64,000 nucleotides of DNA from Muribaculaceae bacterium (GTDB lineage: Bacteria > Bacteroidota > Bacteroidia > Bacteroidales > Muribaculaceae): positions 29,198 to 93,197 of the forward strand of contig JAFYNZ010000053.1 in assembly GCA_017547845.1 (NCBI GenBank), in the 5' to 3' direction. The stretch's first letter is position 1, and each line of letters starts with the position of its first letter. Below, in pieces: positions 44,147 through 52,126 of this stretch. The position numbers and the translations under genes were made by a program. Under the pieces are notes generated by a model, which made no database searches, was not told the DNA's origin, and saw only the letters and a program-made list of their open reading frames with translations.

Positions 44147-44349
44147 ATGAACAAAATTATTTCATTTCTAAGAGAGAAAAACGTTTCAAACGACTTATTA
44201 TAGGGCTGTTAGTTGGATTGTTTGCTTTCAATCCATGGACTGCCATCTACTCAGCAGTGGTAGCAGCTTCTTGCTTTGAGTTCAAAAATAAATTCAGAGA
44301 TTGTTGTTGGGACTGGTTGGGCTGGATATTGACATTACTTCTCTCATGA
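44147..44349 (+). pseudogene. Small holin-like gene, copy C, frameshifted
   Basis: Homologous to copy A along its whole length. One base is missing near codon 12 (GAGAAAAACG instead of GAGAAAAATCG), so the frame ends early at TTATTATAG. The region up to the PAP2 3' end (44449) mirrors 43261-43564. Confidence 0.8.
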
Positions 44350-44428
44350 GCCAACAAAGTTTTGACTATCTATTTTTGACCTATATGCCTCATTTTTGCA
44401 GAACTAATGGGCATAATATTAGTATGCT

Positions 44429-44995
44429 TCAGAATTTCATGGAGGCGACGATGCCGAAATTGTGGCCGTCGCTGACCGGAGCTATCGAGAGGTCGTGCTT
44501 CTTGGCAAACGGACGGGTGAAGATGTAGGCACTGCCTGCCCCAATGGCTGCTCCGGCGAGAACATCCCACCAGTCGTGTTTCTTGGCGTAGGTGCGTGCC
44601 CAACCGACGTATGTGGCCAATGCGTAGGCCGGTATACCGAATTTCCAACCGTAACGTCGCTGCACAAAGGCGGCATTGGCGAAGGTAACAGATGTGTGAC
44701 CCGACGGGAATGAGTGGAAGTCGGAGAAGTCGGGGCGCTGTTTCTTTACGGTGTATTTGAGCAGATAGGTGGCTCCGAGCGTTGTCGCTGTCGTAAACGC
44801 AGCTTGCTTCAGTCCGGTCCAGTCTTGCGCAATCAGCACGCCTGTGAGTGTAGCTACGGGCATGGCGATGAGTATGACATCGCTGGAGATTTTGACACCT
44901 TGTTGGACAGGAGTGCGTTCAAACACGGGTGGCTCTTGCGCCCATGTCGATAGTGTCATGACGAGACTTAGAAGGAGGAGCGTGATGCGTTTCAT
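44429..44995 (-). CDS. PAP2-superfamily phosphatase
   Basis: 188 aa with a signal peptide (about 1-19) and membrane segments. The three PAP2 motifs are visible: KYTVKKQRP, FPSGHTS and ARTYAKKHDWWD (catalytic His). The group dephosphorylates lipid phosphates such as undecaprenyl pyrophosphate, phosphatidic acid or lipid A on the periplasmic side. The start overlaps the stop of dgkA by 4 nt, so a lipid kinase and a lipid phosphatase are made together, probably for recycling of undecaprenyl or diacylglycerol lipids. The 3' end of this gene is the repeated sequence in the neighbouring decayed region. Confidence 0.93.
   Translation of the reverse strand: MKRITLLLLSLVMTLSTWAQEPPVFERTPVQQGVKISSDVILIAMPVATLTGVLIAQDWTGLKQAAFTTATTLGATYLLKYTVKKQRPDFSDFHSFPSGHTSVTFANAAFVQRRYGWKFGIPAYALATYVGWARTYAKKHDWWDVLAGAAIGAGSAYIFTRPFAKKHDLSIAPVSDGHNFGIVASMKF
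44431..44449. repeat. Copy 3 of the direct repeat, in the intact PAP2 3' end
   Basis: 19 bp, AGAATTTCATGGAGGCGAC, shared with 42772 and 43546. Duplicated gene 3' ends are typical of attachment sites of integrating elements. Confidence 0.8.
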
Positions 44996-45372
44996 GCGAA
45001 TAGTGCTATTAGTTTAGGCAAAAAGATGATGAGGCCTACCACTACGACTGCCATAACGAAGAGCAATACTGCACCGGCAGCCATGTCTTTGCATCGTTTG
45101 ATGAGGGGATGATATTCCTCTGAGACCATGTCAGCCAAGGCTTCGATGGCAGAATTGAATGCTTCGGCGGCGAAGACTCCACCGATGCACAATAAGACTG
45201 CTATCCACTCGTAGGTGGATATGGAGAAGAAGATGGAAGCAGCGATGACGAGCACTGCGACGACGGCATGAATGCGTGCATTGTGCTCGCCTTTAAAAAG
45301 CATAGATATGCCTTGGAAGGCATATCTAAAACTTTTTGCACGCTTCTTGAAGCTGAATTTTTCGTCGTTCAT
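44992..45372 (-). CDS. dgkA: Diacylglycerol kinase family protein (DgkA-like)
   Basis: 126 aa. N-terminal RAKSFRYAFQGI and HNARIHAV, then three membrane helices and the core signature EAFNSAIEALAD with HPLIKRCKDMAAGAV. Members phosphorylate diacylglycerol or undecaprenol in the inner membrane, the latter being common outside Proteobacteria. It starts 1 nt after the preceding lipoprotein gene stop and overlaps PAP2. The link with the surface lipoprotein operon upstream may be only transcriptional. Confidence 0.93.
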   Translation of the reverse strand: MNDEKFSFKKRAKSFRYAFQGISMLFKGEHNARIHAVVAVLVIAASIFFSISTYEWIAVLLCIGGVFAAEAFNSAIEALADMVSEEYHPLIKRCKDMAAGAVLLFVMAVVVVGLIIFLPKLIALFA

Positions 45373-45373
45373 A

Positions 45374-46966
45374 TCAATAGTCGTATTCTAAGACAAAATC
45401 GTCGACATAGAGCACTGCTCCCGCACCTCCGGTGAAGAAGTCGCCATAGCGCGATGCCGCACATGATATGACGATATATGACGGACGACGGTTGGTCGCA
45501 CGATACTGCAATGGTATCTCAAACTCTTGCCATCCACCTGTCGATGTACCCGAGCGCAATTCGCCGTAGGCGATGATTGATGGTGAGTTGACATCAAAGA
45601 GTTGACGATTCTTTGGGTTGGTGCGGATTTCATATGGGGCTGTCCAGTCGGCGAGTGCGACATAGATGCTACATGTGTCAGGCACGCCCAAGAGGTGTTG
45701 TGTCTCTTCGCTGACATAGTTGATTGGCGCAGTAGTGTAGTTGTAGTAGCCACGGAGGCTCACCGGACGCGCTGTCCAAGGACGACCATAGTCGAGGATA
45801 CCGTTTGTGCCATCTACCTTCTTGAATGAGCCAGAGTAAACCGAACCGGCAGCCAATTTACCGACACCTGCGATGCCGACAAATTTGGTCTCAAGCATTG
45901 CCGACTTACCTTTGCCTTTAGGGGTGTTGTCGGAAGGGACTACGTTGGACTGTCCGAGCGTTGCAGCACCGGTGTTGCCCGTATCCCAGAACGACTCGCC
46001 TGTCTGAGCCCATGGACACCAAATCTTGTCGTCTTTCAACCACCAATCGTCAAACGATGCGTTAGGCAAATCAAGCGTGAACTCTGTAGTTACCGCTATC
46101 TCGTTGCCAATATTTTCGCCTGAGACTGCACGCACGACATATTCTGTCATAGTGTCGAGGTGAGGGATATAAGCGTAGAACGCACCGGCATTGTGAGTGA
46201 CATTCTCTGCAGGGACATCTATCCACTGAGAAGAGGTCGCCTTGCGATATTGGAAACCATTATCTGCACCTTCAGGAGCCGCACCATATGCCCAGATCAC
46301 TTGTGCCCAAGCATCGGCTTGAGTCGTTGTGACGATAGCATTGGTAGTGTCGACATAGATGGTCCAATCTTCTTCGACATCGAAGTAAGATACCTTCACC
46401 GACACCGGCTCTGAGAAGTCGTAGATGCCCGGCTCGATAGCAGGAGTCAATGTTGTCACATCAGCAGGGCCGAGCTTGATAGATGTGACTTCGAGCGACT
46501 CTTTTTCGAGGTTGTTTGGCACACTGAGCACTACGCGACGACCGACAAGGTCGATAGTAGTCTCGCCAATCTGACCTGCGATGGTGAAGTAGCGTTCGAT
46601 GCTCTGAGTCGCTGTAATGGTCCATTCATAGGACTGATACAACGATAGATTGACCTTCAAAGGCGACGAAAGGTTGTAGGTGCCTTCGAGAAGGTTAAGC
46701 GATGACTCAGCACCTTCTGTGTAGGTGTAATCCGTGAAGCTCACTTGCTTGATGTTGACATTCTCAGCAAGGTGGATTTCTGCTGTGAGAGCTTTGGTAT
46801 CGATAGTCGCAGCCGATAGTTGGCCGTCAGCGGCAATCGAGAGGATATTCTGCTGAATCTTCGGATAAGGCAAGTCATTCTTGATGCAACCGCTCATCAA
46901 TAAGCCGACTGCAACCAGAATCGTATAAGATAATTGATTGATATTGCGCATACTACTGATTATCAT
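45374..46966 (-). CDS. PCMD-domain surface lipoprotein
   Basis: 530 aa. A lipobox L-L-M-S-G-C follows a hydrophobic signal. Two ATGs compete: 46966 overlaps the upstream stop (ATGA), and 46951 gives the tidier signal MRNINQLSYTI. Two Ig-like modules (about 40-215) and a fibronectin-like module precede a C-terminal PCMD (putative carbohydrate metabolism, PF13201) jelly roll (about 315-530, from NASFDDWW to VLYVDDFVLEYD). PCMD domains probably bind glycans, but no activity is established. It is the sixth gene of the minus-strand lipoprotein/barrel operon. Confidence 0.85.
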   Translation of the reverse strand: MIISSMRNINQLSYTILVAVGLLMSGCIKNDLPYPKIQQNILSIAADGQLSAATIDTKALTAEIHLAENVNIKQVSFTDYTYTEGAESSLNLLEGTYNLSSPLKVNLSLYQSYEWTITATQSIERYFTIAGQIGETTIDLVGRRVVLSVPNNLEKESLEVTSIKLGPADVTTLTPAIEPGIYDFSEPVSVKVSYFDVEEDWTIYVDTTNAIVTTTQADAWAQVIWAYGAAPEGADNGFQYRKATSSQWIDVPAENVTHNAGAFYAYIPHLDTMTEYVVRAVSGENIGNEIAVTTEFTLDLPNASFDDWWLKDDKIWCPWAQTGESFWDTGNTGAATLGQSNVVPSDNTPKGKGKSAMLETKFVGIAGVGKLAAGSVYSGSFKKVDGTNGILDYGRPWTARPVSLRGYYNYTTAPINYVSEETQHLLGVPDTCSIYVALADWTAPYEIRTNPKNRQLFDVNSPSIIAYGELRSGTSTGGWQEFEIPLQYRATNRRPSYIVISCAASRYGDFFTGGAGAVLYVDDFVLEYDY

Positions 46967-47904
46967 ATGTGAACACCGAGTCCAAAGTTAATATTAAAGA
47001 GGTTGAACTTGAAGTTGGCACCTGATGTGAATCTGCTACCTTCGTAGACACCATCAGTGACTTGCTTCTCGTTCTTCAAATAGAGACCAAACACACCGAG
47101 TGAGATGTTGAACGACACATTCTTCATCATAAACACGCTGAGACCCGGTGAGAAATTGAGTCGAGCATCGGTGAATGTTGTGTGTGTCACGCGAGGCGAG
47201 CCGGCATAGTTGCGAGTAAAGTCGGAGTTGCCAGAAGAGAACGCCAATTCCACTTCGTTGAACACACCGAAACGACCGTTGCGAGTCAGACCGATGTAGT
47301 AGCGACCATTGACAGCAGCAGTGTACGACTGAGTCTTATAAGATGCGTCAGAGATCTCGAAATTGATATCCTCATCGAAGTCCACTCCCATTGAACCAAG
47401 TCGTGCGTTGCCTTGAGTGTAGCCAAGACGCACACCGACAGAGAGGTTGTTGCTGATGAAATAGCTGACCGATGGCTTGATAGAGAACATGCTGCCACCA
47501 AAGTCGAGGTCGGAAAGAATGCTGAGCATCTGCACATCGCTGGCATCAAAACCGCTATAAGAAGCCGACAAGCCAAAGTGCCATGAGCCCTTAGGAATGT
47601 ACAAGTAATTGAGCAGACCGCGGTCGTAACGACCGAGATTGCGGTCGCGAAGGAACAAAGGCACAGTGTCGCCCTTGACGACGACCTTCTCATCGAGATT
47701 CACGCGAGAATAGTCGCGCACAATCTTGGAGTTGCCATTGATGACCGACTGCACTTGAGAAGCCAATGAGTCAGGGATAAGCATCAAACGATCAGTCGAT
47801 TGCTCAGTAATTACTTCGTTGACTTCAGGCGTCATTGTATTACCGGCATACGATAAAGCACATGACACAATCATGAGAGTGATGATATGTAAAACCTTCT
47901 TCAT
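46963..47904 (-). CDS. Outer-membrane beta-barrel protein A
   Basis: 313 aa. Signal peptide about 1-20. An N-terminal soluble part (about 21-105) is followed by alternating amphipathic strands (about 110-313, for example WHFGLSASYSG and NNLSVGVRLGYTQG). It ends NINFGLGVHI, consistent with an outer-membrane barrel of around 10-12 strands. It is a paralogue of the following barrel (shared FIPKGQW/YIPKGSW-H-GLS-YS and a tail NFxFNLxxI-FG). Possibly an anchor or export pore for the PCMD/DUF4493 lipoproteins of the same operon. Confidence 0.8.
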   Translation of the reverse strand: MKKVLHIITLMIVSCALSYAGNTMTPEVNEVITEQSTDRLMLIPDSLASQVQSVINGNSKIVRDYSRVNLDEKVVVKGDTVPLFLRDRNLGRYDRGLLNYLYIPKGSWHFGLSASYSGFDASDVQMLSILSDLDFGGSMFSIKPSVSYFISNNLSVGVRLGYTQGNARLGSMGVDFDEDINFEISDASYKTQSYTAAVNGRYYIGLTRNGRFGVFNEVELAFSSGNSDFTRNYAGSPRVTHTTFTDARLNFSPGLSVFMMKNVSFNISLGVFGLYLKNEKQVTDGVYEGSRFTSGANFKFNLFNINFGLGVHI

Positions 47905-47910
47905 AGCCTG

Positions 47911-48717
47911 TTACAAATAGAATGATACGCCAAATGCAATCGACATCAGATTGAGTCGGAAATTGGCTGAGTTAGACTTCAAGTTTGCTTCATAGATCTG
48001 GTTGGAGATCTGTTTAGTGTGGTTGTAGCTGAAACCAAGCACACCGATATTGACCTCAAGTGCCGAGTAGTTGTTGAGGAACATGATGATACCTGGAGCC
48101 AGACCGACATCGACTGAGAAATTGCGTTGGTAAGAACCAATAGTATCCCCGCCTCTTCCTTGAGTCAACTTCGACTGACCACCACCGACTTGGAGCTGAA
48201 TCTCGTTGAAAAAGCCAAAACGCTTTGACATGCCCAACGAGAAATAGTTGCGCATGATAGCCATGCCATAGTAGTTGTGCGAAAGGCTGTAGAGGTCGTT
48301 GACATTGTAATTGGTCTCTGAGTCCAAAACGATGTTGGCACTTTCGAGCTTGGTAAGATTGCGAGAATAGCCAAACTTACCGCCGACACCCATGTCGTCC
48401 TTGACGAAATAGCAGACCATCGGAGTCACCTTAAACGAGTAGGTATCGCCCTTGATGTCCTCAATGATAAGGAATTGATAGTCGTTTTGAGTCGACTGCG
48501 AATAGTTGACACTTAATCCTACAGCCCATTGTCCTTTGGGAATAAAGACTGTCGATCTAATATCGCGCTCGAAAGTTTCAATCTCTTGATTAGACAATGA
48601 ATCTACTACATGCGATGACCTTAGGTCTTTAATATAAGTTTCCTGCGCTTGTACCACAAAAGGGCACAAGAGCAGGAAATATATATATGTTGCAATGTTT
48701 CTTACGATATTATTCAT
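47911..48717 (-). CDS. Outer-membrane beta-barrel protein B
   Basis: 268 aa. Signal peptide about 1-24 (ends in VVQAQ). Barrel strands run from about residue 55 (VFIPKGQWAVGLSVNYS) to the terminal AFGVSFYL. Shorter than its paralogue because the N-terminal extension is reduced. The start lies within the end of the upstream PCMD gene (8-nt overlap), and the gap to barrel A is 6 nt, so the two are co-translated and may form one complex. Confidence 0.8.
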   Translation of the reverse strand: MNNIVRNIATYIYFLLLCPFVVQAQETYIKDLRSSHVVDSLSNQEIETFERDIRSTVFIPKGQWAVGLSVNYSQSTQNDYQFLIIEDIKGDTYSFKVTPMVCYFVKDDMGVGGKFGYSRNLTKLESANIVLDSETNYNVNDLYSLSHNYYGMAIMRNYFSLGMSKRFGFFNEIQLQVGGGQSKLTQGRGGDTIGSYQRNFSVDVGLAPGIIMFLNNYSALEVNIGVLGFSYNHTKQISNQIYEANLKSNSANFRLNLMSIAFGVSFYL

Positions 48718-50842
48718 ACACTAGTTCTAAGTCATCAATATAGAGCACACTTGAAGTCGAGCCCACGAAACGGTCGGCATACTTTGACGCTGAAGCCTGA
48801 ATCATGATGTGAGTCGCTTTTTTAGTGTCGGCTGCCACTTTATAAGTAATCGGAATTACAAACTCTTGGAGTTGACCATCAGCCGAGAAGTTGCCTGTCC
48901 AAGTCACTTCACCGAATGCAATCACTGAAGCATCATCTGGGTTGAAGTACTTGCTTTCTGCAGGGTTGATATACATTGTGCCTGTAGTCAACGCAACGAA
49001 TACTTGAGCATGGTCAGTCGCACCTGATGCAAGAGCACTACCTGAGTAGTCGACTGCACCCGGACGATAGTTGGCCCAACCACGAAGTTTCGCAGGGCGA
49101 GAGCCATTGAATGGCTGACCATAAGTCAACTCTGCTGTAGCATTGGCAGAAACTACGACATTCGTACATACACCCGAGAAGATGTTACCTCCCGAAAATG
49201 CACCCATACCGAGCATACCACACCACTTTGACATCAATTTAGCAGAGTAATCGCCACTGTGAACAATATCAGAAGACTTGTTGGCAAGCACAGTCGATGC
49301 CAATGATGCACCTTGATTACCTGAATCCCAGAAAATATTGTTTGCATTTTCATTAGGCATAAGAGCATTCTTCACACCACCATTACACCAATACTCAAAA
49401 CTTGAGTTAGGAATATTGAAGATTTCTTCAGTAGTAAAATACTTTGACTCATTATTGACAAAATCATCAGCAATAGCTTGATATTCGTATTGAGTGCCAG
49501 GTTGGAGACCGGTCAACTCAATAGAGTACGACTCATTGAGAGCTACATTGGCTGTAGCAACAGTAGTCCAGTCTGTCTGACCATGAGCACGATATCTGAA
49601 ACCAGGGTTGTTCATGCCTTCCTTCACGACACGACCATGGAGTTTAGCACGATAAGCATAAACCTCCTGCCATGGTGTCTCTTCAAGCACTACACCTGCA
49701 TCGCTCACCTTGATGGTCATTGTCATAGTGGTCACCTTGCCATAACTGTCGACTGCCTCGAAATCCAAAACATAGTTGCCGAGGACAAGTGTATTGAGGT
49801 ATGCAGGGCTGAAAGAGATACGAGCAGAAGATGTATCGTAGAGGGCATCATAGTTTGACTCATACGAAATACCGAGAGTAGTCAATTCCGCTGCTTTCTC
49901 TTCTGAAAGTGTAGCGAAATTATACTCATTGGTTGACAATCCTAATGCGACATAATCTTGCGATGACATTTTGAGACTTTGGAACTCACCCAAACATTGC
50001 ACATAGACAGAGCGACGGTCAAACTTACCAGGAGCGCCTTCCACCGGCTTAGTGATATCGTAGCCGATACCTGAGAATACAGGAGCACCCTTGATTTGAA
50101 CGATATCATCGATAACGAGTTCAGAGTCATCTACTGTCACTGTGATGAACGCACCACCGTAATCCAAAGCGTCTGGTGTGTACTTCACATTCAACACATA
50201 TTCGTGAGCCGGCTTAACATCATAGATTGTGCCCTTCTTGACATAATCCTGACCATTCTCTCGCTTACCGGTGATGGTCCATGTCAAAGAAGTGTCGCCG
50301 TTAGGCTGCATGAAGTAGCCATGAGCTGTCGCAGCATTTTCTTCAGTAAATTCGAGAGAACCACGAGTGTTGCCGATAGTCACCTTGTAGTCTGCCAACG
50401 CTGCCGAAAGCATCGGGTCAGGGTTGATTGAAGCCACGACATTGGCAATCTTGCAGTCGAGAACCACCTGCTCAACCTCGCCTTTCTTGATAGTGAATGG
50501 CTCGTAAGCCTTATAGAATTTCTTATCGAAAGAAGCGGTCACAGAGTCGCCCGTCCATGCTTCGGCCACGTAGCCACCCGACTTGAGATACAAGTCGGAT
50601 GGAACATTTTCGATACCTTTAAACTTATGAATCAAGCCCTTATCGTTTGAGATGTAGATGACACACTTTTCGCCCAGGTCTTCACCTGCATCTTCACCAT
50701 TACGAGTGAGGCTATTGTTGATGAACATTTTCATCTTGAGCACACCCTCGCCATCAGCAAAGAATCCATCTTCGCTTTGGCATGACTGCATCATACCTCC
50801 CACAAGGGCTGAAGCCAATACAATTCCGAAAAACTTTTTCAT
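48710..50842 (-). CDS. DUF4493/PCMD surface lipoprotein
   Basis: 710 aa. A lipobox (GGMMQSC, Cys about residue 22) follows the signal. The N-terminal DUF4493-like region (about 30-250) has ISNDKGLIHKFKGIENVPSD and YLKSGGYVAEAWTGDS, which recur in the two upstream lipoproteins. A middle Ig-like part and a fibronectin-like domain (about 390-480) lead to a C-terminal PCMD jelly roll (about 485-710, NSSFEYWCNGG to LYIDDLELVYE). Function unknown. The domain order suggests a surface protein that both binds a partner and recognises a glycan or peptide. Confidence 0.85.
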   Translation of the reverse strand: MKKFFGIVLASALVGGMMQSCQSEDGFFADGEGVLKMKMFINNSLTRNGEDAGEDLGEKCVIYISNDKGLIHKFKGIENVPSDLYLKSGGYVAEAWTGDSVTASFDKKFYKAYEPFTIKKGEVEQVVLDCKIANVVASINPDPMLSAALADYKVTIGNTRGSLEFTEENAATAHGYFMQPNGDTSLTWTITGKRENGQDYVKKGTIYDVKPAHEYVLNVKYTPDALDYGGAFITVTVDDSELVIDDIVQIKGAPVFSGIGYDITKPVEGAPGKFDRRSVYVQCLGEFQSLKMSSQDYVALGLSTNEYNFATLSEEKAAELTTLGISYESNYDALYDTSSARISFSPAYLNTLVLGNYVLDFEAVDSYGKVTTMTMTIKVSDAGVVLEETPWQEVYAYRAKLHGRVVKEGMNNPGFRYRAHGQTDWTTVATANVALNESYSIELTGLQPGTQYEYQAIADDFVNNESKYFTTEEIFNIPNSSFEYWCNGGVKNALMPNENANNIFWDSGNQGASLASTVLANKSSDIVHSGDYSAKLMSKWCGMLGMGAFSGGNIFSGVCTNVVVSANATAELTYGQPFNGSRPAKLRGWANYRPGAVDYSGSALASGATDHAQVFVALTTGTMYINPAESKYFNPDDASVIAFGEVTWTGNFSADGQLQEFVIPITYKVAADTKKATHIMIQASASKYADRFVGSTSSVLYIDDLELVYE

Positions 50843-50846
50843 AGTA

Positions 50847-52106
50847 TTACTTTTCGATTACAAGGGTTAATGTTTTAACTGTTCGACCATTAGCGTCACC
50901 GACCGTAATAACGAAGTCGTGAGAACTTGGACCGAGGATTGACAACATGCCCATGAAACCTGTAATCTTGATTTCGATGTTGTCGGTGCAGCCCTTCACA
51001 TCGCCTTCCACAAGATTGAGTTCCTTGATAAAGTTGGCCACAGTCTCGCTTGCAGGGTTGATAAAGTCGAGTTCAGATGTACCAAGTTGAGCTTCGAGCA
51101 AGCCTGAAATCATCTCAGAGTTGATTGTCACCTTAAACTCGTTGATACCATCTTCGTGGTGACTCTGAACGTTGATAGTCACTTCAGAGTTAGCGTCTAC
51201 TACGTTAGGAGCATCGAATGTGATAGGAGCGACTGCTTCCACTGTAGGCAAATCTTGATCAGCCGGAGGATCAATTGGACCTTCACCACCTTCTTCAGGA
51301 CGCTCATCATCTTCGAGGATATCATCTTCTGTCTCCACATTGACAGTCATATTGACAGATGTCACAGAGGCGCTTACATTCACACCATGATTGATGTAGC
51401 CTTCATTGTCAGGCACATCACCATTAGGACCTTGGAGACGATAAGTGATGATGTAGTGGTTGCCCGGTGCTACGTCTACATATGTGCGGAAGTTTTCTTC
51501 GTAGTTGTTTTGCACAGTACCTGTGAAAGTAGCGACCATCGTAGAGCTACCTTCTACATACTTGAAATAACCTGAGCGAGTTTCAGTCTTAGAGAAATCC
51601 AAAGAAGTGTTTTCGCCGAGAAGCACGTTCACGTTGACATCATCAGCCGACTTGCGAGCAAGAAGATCGTGGATGACAATAGTGACTCTTACGTTAGCAA
51701 GACGACACACCACTGTGTTGACCTCAGTCACTTTATTCTTCTCAACCTTGAACGATTGCTCGCCATAGAAATATGGTTCGTCCCAAGCAGCATCTTTCAC
51801 TTCGTGCGACTTAACGCAGACCTTATAGTTACCGACAGGGAGTGTCACCACTTCCGGCATATCCTTATAAGCTTCTGTGATTACGACGCCGCTTTCACCT
51901 TCGATTGAAACGATGAACTCTGCGACATCGATTGACGAACGCATCACAACCTCTTCATTGGTAATATCTACAAGCATCTTCTTGAGCGACACTTGTCCTT
52001 GTGCGCTTTCTTCCGGAGTAGCAGGGAATGGATCGTCCTTGCTACAGCTTGCCAAAGTCACAAGCGAGAGAAGCGCCAACATCATTATGTTATATATCTT
52101 TTTCAT
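50847..52106 (-). CDS. DUF4493-domain lipoprotein
   Basis: 419 aa. Lipobox TLASC at about residues 17-21. The DUF4493 domain covers about 35-270: PVGNYKVCVKSHEVKDAAWD, EPYFYGEQSFKVEKNKVTEV and GYFKYVEG. A Glu/Pro linker (EDDERPEEGGEGPIDPPADQ) and a C-terminal Ig-like module follow. No PCMD domain, unlike its two operon partners. Only 4 bp separate it from the next gene. The family occurs almost only in Bacteroidales and its role is not established. Confidence 0.85.
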   Translation of the reverse strand: MKKIYNIMMLALLSLVTLASCSKDDPFPATPEESAQGQVSLKKMLVDITNEEVVMRSSIDVAEFIVSIEGESGVVITEAYKDMPEVVTLPVGNYKVCVKSHEVKDAAWDEPYFYGEQSFKVEKNKVTEVNTVVCRLANVRVTIVIHDLLARKSADDVNVNVLLGENTSLDFSKTETRSGYFKYVEGSSTMVATFTGTVQNNYEENFRTYVDVAPGNHYIITYRLQGPNGDVPDNEGYINHGVNVSASVTSVNMTVNVETEDDILEDDERPEEGGEGPIDPPADQDLPTVEAVAPITFDAPNVVDANSEVTINVQSHHEDGINEFKVTINSEMISGLLEAQLGTSELDFINPASETVANFIKELNLVEGDVKGCTDNIEIKITGFMGMLSILGPSSHDFVITVGDANGRTVKTLTLVIEK

Positions 52107-52126
52107 GTCTTTTCTATGGGTTTTGA

